Source: Albimonas donghaensis
GTDB taxonomy: Bacteria; Pseudomonadota; Alphaproteobacteria; Rhodobacterales; Rhodobacteraceae
Direction: 5' to 3'
Assembly: GCF_900106695.1 (NCBI RefSeq)
Contig: NZ_FNMZ01000002.1
Location: 733,544 to 797,543, forward strand
Length of the DNA stretch: 64,000 bases
Shown here: piece after piece, positions 54,207 through 63,901 of the stretch
How the letters are laid out: each line of letters starts with the position of its first letter
How positions within the stretch are numbered: the first letter of the stretch is position 1
The notes under the pieces: generated by a model
What the model saw: the letters and a program-made list of their open reading frames with translations, nothing else
What the model was told of the DNA's origin: nothing
Database searches by the model: none
Translations under genes and position numbers: made by a program

Positions 54207-54369
54207 CGCCGCCGGGCGCTTCAGCGGACGCGGCGCCCCCGCCCTGCCTCCGCCCCGGCCCTCGCCCCCGCTCCCGCCGCGCCCGCCCTTGCGCCCGCCC
54301 GCCCGCGACGCGACACTGCCCGCTCCACAACGGCCCGGGCGCCCGCCCCAGGCCGAAACCGGAGGACCC

Positions 54370-55626
54370 ATGGACCCGCGCGCCCTGCTCGGCACCCTGT
54401 TCCGCGCCGCCCTCGACGCCGCCGGACCGGAAGGCCGCTACGCCCCCCTCCCCTCCCCCCCGCGCGGCCGCACCCTGGTGCTGGGCGCCGGCAAGGCCGC
54501 CGCCCGCATGGCCGCCGCCTTCGAGGACGCGTGGGAGGCCCATGCCGGCGCCCTGCCCGAGGGCCTCGTGGTCACCCGCCGCGGCCATGGCGCGCCCACC
54601 CGCGCCATCGAGGTCGCCGAGGCCTCCCACCCCGTCCCCGACGCCGCCGGAGAGACCGCCGCCCGCCGCATCCTGGCGCTGGCGGCCGAGGCCGGGCCCG
54701 ACGACCTGGTGGTGTTCCTGATGTCGGGCGGCGCCTCGGCCCTGCTGGCGGCGCCGGCGGCGGGGGTGAGCCTGGGCGACAAGCAGGCGATCGGGCGGGC
54801 GCTGCTGCGCTCCGGCGCGCCGATCGACGAGATGAACCGGGTGCGCCAGGCGCTGTCCGCGGTGAAGGGCGGGCGGCTGGCCGCGGTCGCCGGGGCGCGG
54901 GGCGCGGCCTGCGTGACCTGGGCGATCTCGGACGTGCCCGGCGACGCGCCGGCGGTGATCGGCTCGGGCCCCACGGTCCCTCTGCCCGAAGGCGAGGCGC
55001 CCGAGGCCATCCTCGCCCGGCGCGGGGTGGCCCTGCCGGACCACCTGGCGGAGGCCATGGCCGCGAACCCGGCCCCGGCGCTCGCCCCCCAGGACTTCCG
55101 GATGCTCGCCACCCCGCAAATGGCGCTGGAGGCCGCCGCCGCCGCCGCGCGCAAGGCCGGGCTGACCCCGTTGATCCTGGGCGATTCCCTCGAAGGCGAG
55201 GCCCGCGAGGTCGCCACGGTCATGGCCGGCATCGCCCGTCAGGTCCTGCGCCACGGCCAGCCCGCGGCGCGGCCCTGCGTGCTGCTCTCGGGCGGGGAGA
55301 CCACGGTGACGGTGCGCGGCGACGGGCGGGGTGGGCGCAACGCGGAGTTCCTGCTGGCCCTCGCGCTGGCGCTGGGCGAGGATCTTGCGGGCGGCGGCAT
55401 CCACGCGCTGGCCGCCGATACCGACGGCATCGACGGGGTGGAGACCAATGCCGGCGCGATGATCGGCCCCGACACCCGCGCCCGGGCCGCGACGCTGGGC
55501 CTGAACCTGCGCCAGCAGCTGGACGCCAACGACGCCTTCTCGGCCTTCGAGGCGCTGGGCGACCTGGTGACCACTGGCCCGACCCTGACCAATGTCAACG
55601 ATTTCAGGGCGATCCTGATACCGTAG
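54370..55626 (+). CDS. Glycerate 2-kinase (MOFRL family)
   Basis: A 418-residue kinase making 2-phosphoglycerate from D-glycerate. It shows [88 protein letters not shown] and a DTDGIDG loop near the C-terminus, all marks of the TtuD/GckA type. GGAGG precedes the ATG. It could take up glyoxylate carbon from ureide breakdown, but nearby genes do not show a glycerate pathway. Confidence 0.93.
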   Translation: MDPRALLGTLFRAALDAAGPEGRYAPLPSPPRGRTLVLGAGKAAARMAAAFEDAWEAHAGALPEGLVVTRRGHGAPTRAIEVAEASHPVPDAAGETAARRILALAAEAGPDDLVVFLMSGGASALLAAPAAGVSLGDKQAIGRALLRSGAPIDEMNRVRQALSAVKGGRLAAVAGARGAACVTWAISDVPGDAPAVIGSGPTVPLPEGEAPEAILARRGVALPDHLAEAMAANPAPALAPQDFRMLATPQMALEAAAAAARKAGLTPLILGDSLEGEAREVATVMAGIARQVLRHGQPAARPCVLLSGGETTVTVRGDGRGGRNAEFLLALALALGEDLAGGGIHALAADTDGIDGVETNAGAMIGPDTRARAATLGLNLRQQLDANDAFSAFEALGDLVTTGPTLTNVNDFRAILIP

Positions 55627-55697
55627 GCCGGCGCCCTGACCGCGCCGAGAGACGTCGACCGCCTCAAGGCCCGCGCAGCGTCCGGCCCGGCCCAGCC

Positions 55698-55896
55698 CGG
55701 CCTCGAGGCGGACGAAGGCTCGCCTCACGCTCCCGCAAGGCCGGCTTCCGGGCCTTCTCGGCGCAACGGCGCTCTGGCCCGCCACACGCGCCCGGCCCGC
55801 CGGTCACCGGGTCGGCCGCCGCCCGCTCCCCTCTCCCCCACCGGGGAGAGGGACAGGGAGAGGGGCGCCCCGAAGGCCGCCTGCGGCCGCAGACAT
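55698..55896. repeat. Dispersed repeat R2, copy A (upstream of argG)
   Basis: About 200 bp shared with copy B at 58990-59191. It runs from GGCCTCGAGGCGG to CCTGCGGCCGCAGA. Inside is a perfect 10-bp hairpin CCCTCTCCCC-CACC-GGGGAGAGGG (55829-55852) and a second matching arm GGGAGAGGGG (55856-55865), which allow two alternative stems. Confidence 0.88.
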
Positions 55897-55955
55897 GGGC
55901 TTGCCCCGCAAGGGGCGCCGCCGGGCTGCCCGCCCGCGCCGAAACGCGCTCCGGC

Positions 55956-55984
55956 TTGAACCCGCCGCGCCCGCGCGCTATGCG
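55956..55984 (+). promoter_or_regulatory. Probable promoter for argG
   Basis: TTGAAC at 55956-55961 and TATGCG at 55979-55984 with a 17-bp spacer, about 100 bp before the argG start and after repeat R2. Confidence 0.55.
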
Positions 55985-56085
55985 CGGGGCCGACCCCGCG
56001 GGGTCGCGCGTCCGGGGCCCTGCGCCCCGGCCCGGCCCCGCTCCCGATCCCGGCCCCTCGCCCGGCCTGACCCGAGAGCCCGCCC

Positions 56086-57312
56086 ATGTCCGCCCCCAAG
56101 AAAGTCGTCCTGGCCTATTCCGGCGGCCTCGACACCTCGATCATCCTCAAATGGCTGGAGGTCGAATACGGCTGCGAGGTGGTGACCTTCACCGCCGATC
56201 TCGGCCAGGGCGAGGAGCTGGAGCCGGCGCGCGCCAAGGCCGAGCTGCTGGGCATCAAGCCCGAGAACATCTTCATCGAGGACGTGCGCGAGGAATTCGT
56301 GCGCGATTTCGTCTTCCCCATGTTCCGCGCCAACGCGGTCTATGAGGGGCTGTATCTGCTCGGCACCTCCATCGCCCGCCCGCTGATCTCCAAGCGCCTG
56401 GTGGAGATCGCCGAGATGACCGGCGCCGACGCCGTGGCCCACGGGGCCACCGGCAAGGGCAACGACCAGGTGCGGTTCGAGCTGTCGGCCTATGCGCTGA
56501 ACCCCGACATCAAGGTGATCGCGCCCTGGCGGCTGTGGGACCTGACCTCGCGCACCTCGCTGATCGCCTGGGCCGAGAAGCACCAGGTGCCGGTGCCCAC
56601 CGACAAGCGCAACGAGGCCCCGTTCTCGGTCGACGCGAACCTTCTGCACACCTCGTCGGAGGGCAAGGTGCTGGAGGATCCGGCGGTGGACGCGCCCGAT
56701 TACGTCTACCAGCGCACCGTGAACCCCGAGGACGCGCCCGACGCGCCCGAGTTCATCGAGGTGGGCTTCGAGGCCGGCGACGCCGTGTCGATCAACGGCG
56801 AGGCGATGAGCCCCGCCACCGTCCTGACCGCGCTGAACGACTACGGCCGCAAGCATGGCATCGGCCGGCTCGACCTGGTGGAGGGCCGCTTCGTGGGCAT
56901 GAAGTCCCGCGGCATCTACGAGACGCCGGGCGGGACCATCCTGCTGATGGCGCATCGCGGGATCGAGCAGATCACGCTCGACCGCGGCGCGGCGCATCTC
57001 AAGGACGAGCTGATGCCCCGCTACGCGGAGCTGATCTACAACGGCTTCTGGTTCTCGCCCGAGCGGGAGATGCTGCAGGCGGCCATCGACCATTCCCAGA
57101 CCCATGTCTGCGGGACGGTGCGGCTGAAGCTCTACAAGGGCTCGGTCAACGTGGTGGGGCGGTGGTCGGAGCGGTCGCTCTATTCCGAGGCGCATGTGAC
57201 CTTCGAGGACGACGCCGGCGCCTATGACCAGAAGGACGCCCAGGGCTTCATCCAGCTCAACGCCCTGCGCCTGAAGCTGCTGGCCTCGCGGGAGCGCAAG
57301 CTGAAAGGCTGA
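56086..57312 (+). CDS. argG: Argininosuccinate synthase
   Basis: A 408-residue enzyme joining citrulline and aspartate in arginine biosynthesis. It shows [18 protein letters not shown] (PP-loop), [36 protein letters not shown]-region equivalents and a C-terminal [24 protein letters not shown]-type spacing is weak but the ATG agrees with the family. It is preceded by repeat R2 and a good promoter and appears to be transcribed alone. Confidence 0.98.
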   Translation: MSAPKKVVLAYSGGLDTSIILKWLEVEYGCEVVTFTADLGQGEELEPARAKAELLGIKPENIFIEDVREEFVRDFVFPMFRANAVYEGLYLLGTSIARPLISKRLVEIAEMTGADAVAHGATGKGNDQVRFELSAYALNPDIKVIAPWRLWDLTSRTSLIAWAEKHQVPVPTDKRNEAPFSVDANLLHTSSEGKVLEDPAVDAPDYVYQRTVNPEDAPDAPEFIEVGFEAGDAVSINGEAMSPATVLTALNDYGRKHGIGRLDLVEGRFVGMKSRGIYETPGGTILLMAHRGIEQITLDRGAAHLKDELMPRYAELIYNGFWFSPEREMLQAAIDHSQTHVCGTVRLKLYKGSVNVVGRWSERSLYSEAHVTFEDDAGAYDQKDAQGFIQLNALRLKLLASRERKLKG

Positions 57313-57457
57313 GGCCCCGCCGGCGGGGGTCGGGGACGCCGCGCCCCGACCGGGCGCCCGGCCGCGCCCGCTCGCCTGCGCGGCGGGTCGACGGGGGCGC
57401 GGGCGTCGCCGTCGACCCGCCCCGCCGGTCGGGACGGGACGGAGGGCGCGCCCGCCC

Positions 57458-57485
57458 TTGCCCCGCGGCGCCGCGCGCCTATGCT
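57458..57485 (+). promoter_or_regulatory. Probable promoter for the N-formylglutamate amidohydrolase operon
   Basis: TTGCCC at 57458-57463 and TATGCT at 57480-57485 with a 16-bp spacer. The ATG at 57481 falls inside the -10 box, so the gene must start at 57511. Confidence 0.5.
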
Positions 57486-57510
57486 CGCGCCCGCAACCAA
57501 CGGAGCGCCC

Positions 57511-58284
57511 ATGCCCTCGATGCAAGCCTGCGAGATCGTCGCCCCCGACGCCGATCCCACGATCCTGCTGCTCTGCGATCACGCCGCCAACACGGTGCCG
57601 GCGGAGATCAACGGCGGCGACCTCGGCCTGCCGCCCGAGGACATGGCGCGCCATATCGCCTATGACGTCGGGGCCCGCGCCGTGACCCTGGCCCTGGCCG
57701 AGCGGCTGGGCTGCCCGGCGGTGCTGTCCACCTTCTCGCGGCTGGTGATCGACCCCAACCGGGGCGAGGACGATCCGACGCTGGTGATGCGGCTCAACGA
57801 CGGCTCGGTGATCCCGGCCAACCGCCATGCGGGGCCCGACGAGGTGGCGCGCAGGCTCGCCGACTGGCACCGGCCCTATCACGACGCGATCCGCGGGATC
57901 ATCGACCGGGCCGAGGCGCGGGGCGTGCGGCCGGTGCTGATCTCCATGCATTCGTTCACGCCGCAATTCCGCGGCCGCCCGCCCCGGCCCTGGCATGTGA
58001 GCGTGCTGTGGGACCGGGACGAGCGGCTGCCGGCCCCGCTGCTGGGCCTGCTGCGCGAGGAAGGCGACCTGGTGGTGGGGGACAACGAGCCCTATCTCGG
58101 CGCGCTCGACGGCGACACGATGAACGTGCACGGCACCCGCCGCGGGCTGATGCACGCGCTGATCGAGATTCGCAACGACCTGATCGCCAGCCCCGAGGGC
58201 CAGGCGGTCTGGGCCGAGCGCCTGGCCCCGATCCTGCGAAATGCCGTTGAGCTGGCACTGGATCGGGACCGCGAGGGCGCCTAG
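57511..58284 (+). CDS. N-formylglutamate amidohydrolase-family protein
   Basis: 257 residues. It shows LLLCDHAANTVPAEING, HIAYDVGARAVTLALAERL, NRGEDDPTLVMRLNDGSVIPANRHA, VLISMHSFTPQFRGR-type and VGDNEPYLG segments. The family contains histidine-pathway N-formylglutamate deformylases and relatives of unknown substrate; the histidine-use genes are absent here. A GGAG site precedes the ATG at 57511. It is followed after 88 bp by a DUF1244 gene, a pairing common in alphaproteobacteria. Confidence 0.88.
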   Translation: MPSMQACEIVAPDADPTILLLCDHAANTVPAEINGGDLGLPPEDMARHIAYDVGARAVTLALAERLGCPAVLSTFSRLVIDPNRGEDDPTLVMRLNDGSVIPANRHAGPDEVARRLADWHRPYHDAIRGIIDRAEARGVRPVLISMHSFTPQFRGRPPRPWHVSVLWDRDERLPAPLLGLLREEGDLVVGDNEPYLGALDGDTMNVHGTRRGLMHALIEIRNDLIASPEGQAVWAERLAPILRNAVELALDRDREGA

Positions 58285-58372
58285 ATCGGGGGGAGGCGCG
58301 CCCCACCCCCGCGCCACCGCTTGCGAAGCGGGGCGGGGCGGGGCGGGGACGAGCGCCGGACTGGAGGACGCC

Positions 58373-58693
58373 ATGGACGACGCCACACGCACCGAGCTCG
58401 AAGCCGCGCGCGAACAGCTGGAGGCCGCCGCCTTCCGCCGGCTTCTGGCGCATCTCGACGAACGCTCCGACGTGCAGAACATCGACCTGATGAACCTGGC
58501 GGGGTTCTGCCGCAACTGCCTGAGCCGCTGGTATCAGGAGGCGGCGAACGCCGAGGGCATCCCGCTGGGCAAGGAGGACGCCCGCGCGATCGTCTACGGG
58601 ATGCCCTACGAGGACTGGCGCGCGAAGCACCAGACCGAGGCGGCGCCGGACCAGCAGGCCGCGTTCGAGCGGAACCGCCCCAAGGACCACTGA
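58373..58693 (+). CDS. DUF1244 protein
   Basis: A 106-residue protein of the DUF1244 family. The diagnostic stretch is AFRRLLAHLDERSDVQNIDL then MNLAGFCRNCLSRWYQEAA, with a CRNC pair, and YGMPYEDWRAKHQT near the end. Its function is unknown. GGAGGA precedes the ATG. It is co-directional with, and probably co-transcribed from, the upstream amidohydrolase gene. Confidence 0.93.
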   Translation: MDDATRTELEAAREQLEAAAFRRLLAHLDERSDVQNIDLMNLAGFCRNCLSRWYQEAANAEGIPLGKEDARAIVYGMPYEDWRAKHQTEAAPDQQAAFERNRPKDH

Positions 58694-58989
58694 CCGCCCC
58701 GCGCCGCGGGTCCGGAGGGGGCCGCGCGCCGATCGTCGCGCCGCTTGCCGCCGCCCCGCCCGCGCGGCGGGGCGAGACCTGCGCGGATGGCCCGGTCTCC
58801 AGCCCGCGAGACGGGCGCCCTCCCTCGCATGGCGCTGAAGACCCGCCCCCTCTCCCCGCGCAACCGCAGGTCTTCTCCCCGCAGGGCCGGCGCAAGACCG
58901 CCCTCTCCCCGCGGCCCCCACCCCGCACGGAATCCGGCGGCGGGGCTTCGGCCGGGTCAAGGCTCGCGAAGCGACCGGCGCAGCCGGCC

Positions 58990-59191
58990 CGGCCTTGAGG
59001 CGGCCGAAGGCGCGCATCACGCTTGCACAAGGCCCGCCTCCGGGCCGTCTCAGCAAAACGGCGCTCTTGTGCCCGCCACCCGCGAGGCCCTCGCCGATCA
59101 CTGGGTCGGCGCCCCTCCCGCTCCCCTCTCCCCCGCCGGGGAGAGGGACAGGGAGAGGGGCGCCCGAAGGCCGCCTGCGGCCGCAGATATC
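58990..59191. repeat. Dispersed repeat R2, copy B (upstream of hisB)
   Basis: About 200 bp matching copy A in the same orientation, including the hairpin CCCTCTCCCC-CGCC-GGGGAGAGGG (59124-59147) and the second GGGAGAGGGG arm. The CCTGCGGCCGCAGA end is preserved. The middle (about 59040-59095) is the most diverged part. Confidence 0.88.
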
Positions 59192-59246
59192 CGAATGCCC
59201 GGAACGGGCGCCGCCGGCCTCCCCCGCCCCGCGGCCCCGCCGCCGC

Positions 59247-59275
59247 TTCCCTCGGCGCCGCCCGGCCGCTATACC
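59247..59275 (+). promoter_or_regulatory. Probable promoter for hisB
   Basis: TTCCCT at 59247-59252 and TATACC at 59270-59275 with a 17-bp spacer, about 35 bp before the ATG. Confidence 0.5.
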
Positions 59276-59308
59276 CCCTCCCGGTCCCGAAACCCGGAGG
59301 ATCCGCCC

Positions 59309-59896
59309 ATGCGCAGCGCCCGCGTCGCCCGCAAGACCAACGAGACCGACATCACCGTCGAGATCGATCTCGACGGGACCGGCCGGCATGACTGCCGCAC
59401 CGGGGTCGGGTTCTTCGACCACATGCTCGACCAGCTCGCCCGACACTCGCTCTGCGATCTCACCGTGCGCTGCGACGGGGACCTGCATATCGACGACCAC
59501 CACTCGGTGGAGGACGTGGGCATCGCGCTCGGCCAGGCGCTGGCCGAGGCGGTGGGCGACAAGCGCGGGATCCGGCGTTACGGGTCCTGCCTGCTGCCGA
59601 TGGACGAAGCGCTGGCCCGCGCCGCGCTGGACCTTTCGGGCCGGCCGTTCCTGGTGTGGAAAGTGGACTTCCCCACCCAGAAGATCGGGAGCTTCGACAC
59701 CGAGCTGGTGCGCGAGTTCTTCACCGCCTTCGCCATGAACGCCCGCATGACGCTCAACGTCGCGATGCTGGACGGGGACAATTCCCACCACATCGCCGAA
59801 AGCGCCTTCAAGGCCGTCGCCCGCGCCCTGCGCGAGGCGCTGGAGGTCGATCCGCGGCAGGCCGGCGCGATCCCGTCGACCAAGGGGACGCTATGA
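59309..59896 (+). CDS. hisB: Imidazoleglycerol-phosphate dehydratase
   Basis: A 195-residue monofunctional dehydratase of histidine synthesis. It shows [73 protein letters not shown] and [18 protein letters not shown]. The HisB phosphatase half seen in enterics is absent. The stop overlaps the hisH start as ATGA. Confidence 0.98.
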   Translation: MRSARVARKTNETDITVEIDLDGTGRHDCRTGVGFFDHMLDQLARHSLCDLTVRCDGDLHIDDHHSVEDVGIALGQALAEAVGDKRGIRRYGSCLLPMDEALARAALDLSGRPFLVWKVDFPTQKIGSFDTELVREFFTAFAMNARMTLNVAMLDGDNSHHIAESAFKAVARALREALEVDPRQAGAIPSTKGTL

Positions 59897-60531
59897 CCAC
59901 GGCGATCATCGACTACGGCTCGGGCAACCTGCATTCGGCCGCGAAGTCCTTCGAACGGATGGCGCGGGAGACGGGGACCGGCGGGCCGATCCTGGTGACC
60001 GCGAGCGCCGCCGAAGCCGCGCGGGCCGACCGCATCGTGCTGCCCGGCGTCGGCGCCTTCGGGGATTGCCGCGAGGGGCTGAAGGCCGTCCCCGAAATGT
60101 GGGAGACGATCGAGTCCCGCGTCGCCGCCGGCACGCCCTTCCTCGGCATCTGCGTCGGCCAGCAGCTGATGGCCAGCCGGGGGCTGGAGCATGGGGCGCA
60201 TGACGGGTTCGGCTGGATCGCCGGGGACGTGGACCTGATCCGGCCGTCGGATCCGGCCCTGAAGATCCCGCATATGGGCTGGAACGAGCTGGTCATCGAC
60301 CGCCCGCACCCGCTGCTGGAGGGGATTTCGGACGGGGATCACGCCTATTTCGTGCATTCCTTCCACCTGACCCCCGCCGATCCCGCGACCCGCTTCGCCC
60401 ATGTGGAGCATGGCGGCCCGGTGACCGCGATGATCGCGCGCGACAACATGGTCGGCACGCAGTTCCACCCGGAGAAAAGCCAGGCCACCGGCCTGCGCCT
60501 GATCGCCAACTTCCTGAGCTGGGCGCCCTGA
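59893..60531 (+). CDS. hisH: Imidazole glycerol phosphate synthase glutaminase subunit
   Basis: A 212-residue class-I glutamine amidotransferase that supplies ammonia to HisF. The nucleophile Cys is in [11 protein letters not shown], with His and Glu in TQFHPEKSQ. The N-terminus is [16 protein letters not shown]. It overlaps hisB by four bases. Its partner gene hisF is 1.2 kb downstream, after hisA. Confidence 0.98.
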   Translation: MTTAIIDYGSGNLHSAAKSFERMARETGTGGPILVTASAAEAARADRIVLPGVGAFGDCREGLKAVPEMWETIESRVAAGTPFLGICVGQQLMASRGLEHGAHDGFGWIAGDVDLIRPSDPALKIPHMGWNELVIDRPHPLLEGISDGDHAYFVHSFHLTPADPATRFAHVEHGGPVTAMIARDNMVGTQFHPEKSQATGLRLIANFLSWAP

Positions 60532-60582
60532 GGGAGAGCCCCGCGCCGCCGGAGAGGGGGCGCCGCGTCAACCCGGACGCCG

Positions 60583-60607
60583 GCGGAACCCGGGCGCCCG
60601 CGGCGCG
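60583..60607. repeat. Dispersed repeat R3, copy in hisH-hisA gap
   Basis: 25 bp (GCGGAACCCGGGCG to CGCGGCGCG) matching the inverted copy at 43565-43589, with the palindromic core CCGGGCGCCCG-like centre. Confidence 0.7.
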
Positions 60608-60651
60608 TCGCGGGCCGGGCGAGGGCGGAACCGTCGCCTCTTGGCCCCGGC

Positions 60652-60679
60652 TTGCCTTCCGCCGCCGCGCGGTCCAAAT
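60652..60679 (+). promoter_or_regulatory. Possible promoter for hisA
   Basis: TTGCCT at 60652-60657 and CCAAAT at 60674-60679 with a 16-bp spacer, in the 250-bp hisH-hisA gap. It is weak. Confidence 0.3.
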
Positions 60680-60781
60680 CTGCGCCGCCCGCATTCCGCC
60701 CCCGCACGCCCCCCCCGCATCAGGCCCCCGCATCAGGCCCCCGCACCAGCCCCCCGCCCGCCAATCCAGGAGACCGGCGCC

Positions 60782-61504
60782 ATGATCCTCTACCCCGCCA
60801 TCGACCTGAAGGGCGGCGCCTGCGTGCGCCTGCTGCGCGGCGACATGGAGGCGGCCACCGTCTTCAACGACGACCCGGCCGCCCAGGCCCGCGCCTTCCA
60901 GGACGCCGGCTGCGGCTGGCTGCATATCGTCGACCTCGACGGCGCCTTCGCCGGCCAGTCGGCCAACGGCGCGGCGGTCGAGGCGATCCTCGGCGCGCTG
61001 ACCGTTCCCGCCCAGCTCGGCGGCGGCATCCGCGACATGGCGGGCGTCGAGGCCTGGCTGACCCGCGGCGTGGCCCGCGTCATCCTCGGCACCGCCGCGG
61101 TGCGCAACCCCGATTTCGTGAAGGAAGCCGCCCGCGCCTTCCCCGGCAAGGTGGCGGTCGGCATCGACGCCCGCGACGGCAAGGCCGCGGTGGAGGGCTG
61201 GGCCGAAACCACCGAGATCGACGCCCACGACCTCGCCCGCCGTTTCGAGGACGCCGGCGTCGCCGCCATCATCCACACCGACATCGACCGGGACGGGGCC
61301 ATGGGCGGCGCCAATATCGAGGCCTCGGCGGCGCTGGCCCATGCGGTTTCGATCCCGATCATCGTCTCGGGCGGGGTGGCGTCGATGGACGACATCCGCG
61401 CCGCCAAGGCCTGCGGGGCGCCGCTGGACGGGGTGATCTCGGGCCGCGCGCTCTATGACGGGCGGCTGGACCCGGCCGAAGCCGCGGCCTTCCTCGCCGC
61501 CTGA
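60782..61504 (+). CDS. hisA: Phosphoribosylformimino-5-aminoimidazole carboxamide ribotide isomerase
   Basis: A 240-residue TIM-barrel isomerase of histidine synthesis. Catalytic Asp8 is in [14 protein letters not shown]; the second Asp is in [14 protein letters not shown]. Phosphate loops are [15 protein letters not shown] and [10 protein letters not shown]. It is homologous to HisF by gene duplication. A 12-bp repeat with CCCCGCATCAGG units lies 30-70 bp upstream. About 250 bp separate it from both hisH and hisF, more than is usual in a his operon. Confidence 0.97.
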   Translation: MILYPAIDLKGGACVRLLRGDMEAATVFNDDPAAQARAFQDAGCGWLHIVDLDGAFAGQSANGAAVEAILGALTVPAQLGGGIRDMAGVEAWLTRGVARVILGTAAVRNPDFVKEAARAFPGKVAVGIDARDGKAAVEGWAETTEIDAHDLARRFEDAGVAAIIHTDIDRDGAMGGANIEASAALAHAVSIPIIVSGGVASMDDIRAAKACGAPLDGVISGRALYDGRLDPAEAAAFLAA

Positions 61505-61690
61505 TCCCGCCCCCCCGAGGCCCGAAACGGCGCCGCTGGGCGCCACCGTATCCGCGCGCCGCGAGCGGAACCTGGCGGCGCGCGGAACCTCGACGCGGCG
61601 CCGGCCTGCGGCCCGGTCCCCCGCCCGCCCCCGTCTGACCACCGCCTGCCCCCCGACCGGCGCCCCCTGGCCCCGCGCCGCCCGGTCCCA

Positions 61691-61719
61691 TGGAATCCCC
61701 CGCGGCAAGGCGCTATAGG
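61691..61719 (+). promoter_or_regulatory. Possible promoter for hisF
   Basis: TGGAAT at 61691-61696 and TATAGG at 61714-61719 with a 17-bp spacer, about 35 bp before the hisF ATG. Confidence 0.45.
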
Positions 61720-61752
61720 GGCCGCAACCGCGCCCCCGAACGGGAATCCCCC

Positions 61753-62514
61753 ATGCTCAAGACCCGCGTCATCCCCTGCCTCGACGTCAAGGACGGCCGC
61801 GTGGTCAAGGGCGTCAATTTCGTCGACCTCATCGACGCCGGCGACCCGGTGGAGGCCGCCCGCGCCTATGACGCCGCCGGCGCCGACGAGCTGTGCTTTC
61901 TCGACATCGCCGCCTCCCACGAAAAGCGCGGCACCATCCTCGACATCGCCGCCCGCACCGCCGAGCAATGCTTCATGCCGCTGACCATCGGCGGCGGCGT
62001 GCGCACGCCCGAGGACGTCCGCGCCCTGCTGCTGGCCGGCGCCGACAAGGTGTCGTTCAACACCGCCGCCGTGGCCGATCCCGACGTGGTCGCCCGCGCC
62101 TCCGAGAAATTCGGCGCCCAGTGCATCACCGTCGCCATCGACGCCAAGACGGTCGAGCCCGGCCGCTGGGAGATCTTCACCCATGGCGGGCGCACCCGCA
62201 CCGGCATCGACGCGGTGGAGTTCGCCCTGCTCATGGAATCGAAAGGCGCGGGAGAGATCCTGCTGACCTCCATGGACCGCGACGGCACGCGGGCCGGCTA
62301 CAACCTGCCCCTGACCCGCGCCATCGCCGACGCCGTGGGCATCCCGGTCATCGCCTCGGGCGGGGTCGGGACGCTCGACCATCTGGTCGAAGGGGTGACG
62401 GAGGGCCATGCCTCCGCCGTGCTGGCCGCCTCGATCTTTCATTTCGGCCACCACACCATCGGCGAGGCCAAGGCGGTGATGGCCGGGGCCGGCATCCCCG
62501 TCCGCCCCGCCTGA
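61753..62514 (+). CDS. hisF: Imidazole glycerol phosphate synthase cyclase subunit
   Basis: A 253-residue TIM-barrel cyclase. Catalytic Asp11 is in [19 protein letters not shown], and the second Asp is in TVAIDAKTV. Other marks are [34 protein letters not shown] and [12 protein letters not shown]. It acts with HisH to make imidazole glycerol phosphate and AICAR. hisE follows 65 bp later. Confidence 0.98.
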   Translation: MLKTRVIPCLDVKDGRVVKGVNFVDLIDAGDPVEAARAYDAAGADELCFLDIAASHEKRGTILDIAARTAEQCFMPLTIGGGVRTPEDVRALLLAGADKVSFNTAAVADPDVVARASEKFGAQCITVAIDAKTVEPGRWEIFTHGGRTRTGIDAVEFALLMESKGAGEILLTSMDRDGTRAGYNLPLTRAIADAVGIPVIASGGVGTLDHLVEGVTEGHASAVLAASIFHFGHHTIGEAKAVMAGAGIPVRPA

Positions 62515-62579
62515 AATTCGCCGCTCCCGCCCCCGCCTGTTCCCCGATTTCCGCGCCGCCGATTCCGCGAGGCTCCGCC

Positions 62580-62951
62580 ATGCCCACCAAGACCGCCCCC
62601 ACCCCCGCCGGCGCCGCCGTCGCCGACACGGACCTGGCCGTGATCGCCCGGCTCGACGCCGCGATCCGCGCCCGCCGCGGGGCCGATCCCGACAGCAGCC
62701 ACACCGCCCGGCTCTTCGCCAAGGGGCCGCTGAAATGCGCCCAGAAATTCGGCGAGGAAGCGGTGGAGGCGGTGATCGCCGCCTCGGTCGACGATCGCGA
62801 GGAACTGAAGCTCGAATCCGCCGACGCGCTCTATCACCTGATGGTCATGCTGGCCTCGCGCGGGCTGTCGCTGGCGGACGTGGCCCGGGTTCTGGAAGCG
62901 CGCGAGGGCGTGTCCGGCATCGCCGAGAAGGCCTCGCGCAAGAAGACCTGA
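62580..62951 (+). CDS. hisE: Phosphoribosyl-ATP pyrophosphohydrolase
   Basis: A 123-residue all-alpha MazG-like hydrolase catalysing the second step of histidine synthesis. It shows SHTARLFAKGPLKCAQKFGEEAVEAVIA (given by parts: SHTARLFAKG and KFGEEAVEAVIAA) and ESADALYHLMVMLASRGLSL. The EExxE metal-binding pattern is in FGEEAVEAV. The ATG at 62580 is preceded by a weak ribosome site. It ends the local his group; hisI is not present. Confidence 0.96.
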   Translation: MPTKTAPTPAGAAVADTDLAVIARLDAAIRARRGADPDSSHTARLFAKGPLKCAQKFGEEAVEAVIAASVDDREELKLESADALYHLMVMLASRGLSLADVARVLEAREGVSGIAEKASRKKT

Positions 62952-63026
62952 GCCAGCGCGGGGGCGGGGCGCCCGGCCGGTCGGCGGGCGGACGCGCGCA
63001 GGCGCGGGCTCCCTCGTTTTCCCGCG

Positions 63027-63055
63027 TTGCGCCGCGCCGACGCGTAGTCTATAGA
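63027..63055 (+). promoter_or_regulatory. Promoter for tRNA-Arg
   Basis: TTGCGC at 63027-63032 and TATAGA at 63050-63055 with a 17-bp spacer, 11 bp before the first tRNA base. It is the best-formed promoter in the GC-rich part of the window. Confidence 0.7.
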
Positions 63056-63066
63056 CCGGCGTCGAA

Positions 63067-63143
<77 letters not shown>

Positions 63144-63308
63144 AATCTCCCCTGTTCTCAGATACTTTATGCTGCGCCGGGATTCGCGCTGCGCCTTGTC
63201 GCCGTCCGAGAACGCCCGAGATTCAGGGGATTCCGGCACGAACTCGGTACAGCTTGGAGCGATCCAACGACATCGAGACATGCCGACGAAAGCTCCTGCG
63301 CCTGAACA

Positions 63309-63901
63309 TCATGATCCCGAAGCGGGCGGCCGCCTCACGCATGCGGCCATGTCGCAAGACCCTCTGCCGTGGCGACTGACGGGAGATACCGGCGAATCCT
63401 CGGAGTAATGTCCGCGCAGGCCGCAGGCCTCGGCGCTCCCAACCCGCGTCCGCCTTTCCGCTCCGCGTTGCGCATAGGCCGGCGGAGGCAGCCCGAACGC
63501 GTCGCCCGAGCGCTCAATCCATACCGAAAGGATTGAGACCGTCTCGCCGGCCACGCCCGTGTGGACCTGGCATTCCCGCACCGTCGCGACACACCAGCCG
63601 AGCTTAAGAAACGCACCTCGTTTCCGGGCGTCACGAGCAACGTCCTCTCCGAACCGCCGGGACCGGAATGCGACGCGGGTCGAGGGGGTGGTCGCGAAGC
63701 GGCGCCCAGCGTGGCGATGCCAGCAGCACCCGTGGACGAAGATCACGATGCGTCGGCCGGGGATCGCGATATCGGGTTTTCCCGGCAAATCGCGGCGATG
63801 GAGGCGGAATCGGCAGCCTCGCGCATGAAGGCCCTTCGCAGCGCCATTTCAGGCCCGGTGTCCGCGGCCTCGCCACCCGCTACGTTCGCAGGCCGGACAA
63901 C
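63309..63901 (-). pseudogene. vsr: Very-short-patch-repair endonuclease (vsr), frameshifted and 5'-truncated
   Basis: On the minus strand, one frame gives DTGPEMALRRAF (about 63860-63820), and the next frame continues GLHARGCRFRLHRRDLPGKP then DIAIPGRRIVIFVHGCCWHR, FATTPSTRVAF and KLGWCVATVRECQ. Joined, these match Vsr mismatch endonucleases, where the sequence runs as one. A single-base shift near 63820 breaks it, and the VWECE-like core is altered to VRECQ. The first codons are missing where an insertion-element end begins at 63902. Reading to 63309 continues past the usual domain end. I found no cytosine methyltransferase partner inside the window. Confidence 0.8.

Larger units (their letters stand above)
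53881..54369. other. 489-bp divergent gap, hslV/glycerate kinase
   Basis: No gene is supported. It holds the hslV promoter and an R3 repeat core (54188-54206). I see no promoter boxes for the kinase gene except its ribosome site. Confidence 0.55.
55627..56085. other. 459-bp gap upstream of argG, with repeat R2
   Basis: No gene is supported. It holds R2 copy A (55698-55896) and the argG promoter (55956-55984). Confidence 0.65.
58694..59308. other. 615-bp gap upstream of hisB, with repeat R2
   Basis: No gene is supported in either strand. It holds R2 copy B (58990-59191) and the hisB promoter. Confidence 0.65.

Noticed and set aside
55829..55852. R2 hairpin as an intrinsic terminator for the glycerate kinase gene
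   Set aside because: No T-run follows and the same hairpin occurs in front of hisB in the same orientation, so it is treated as part of a repeat.
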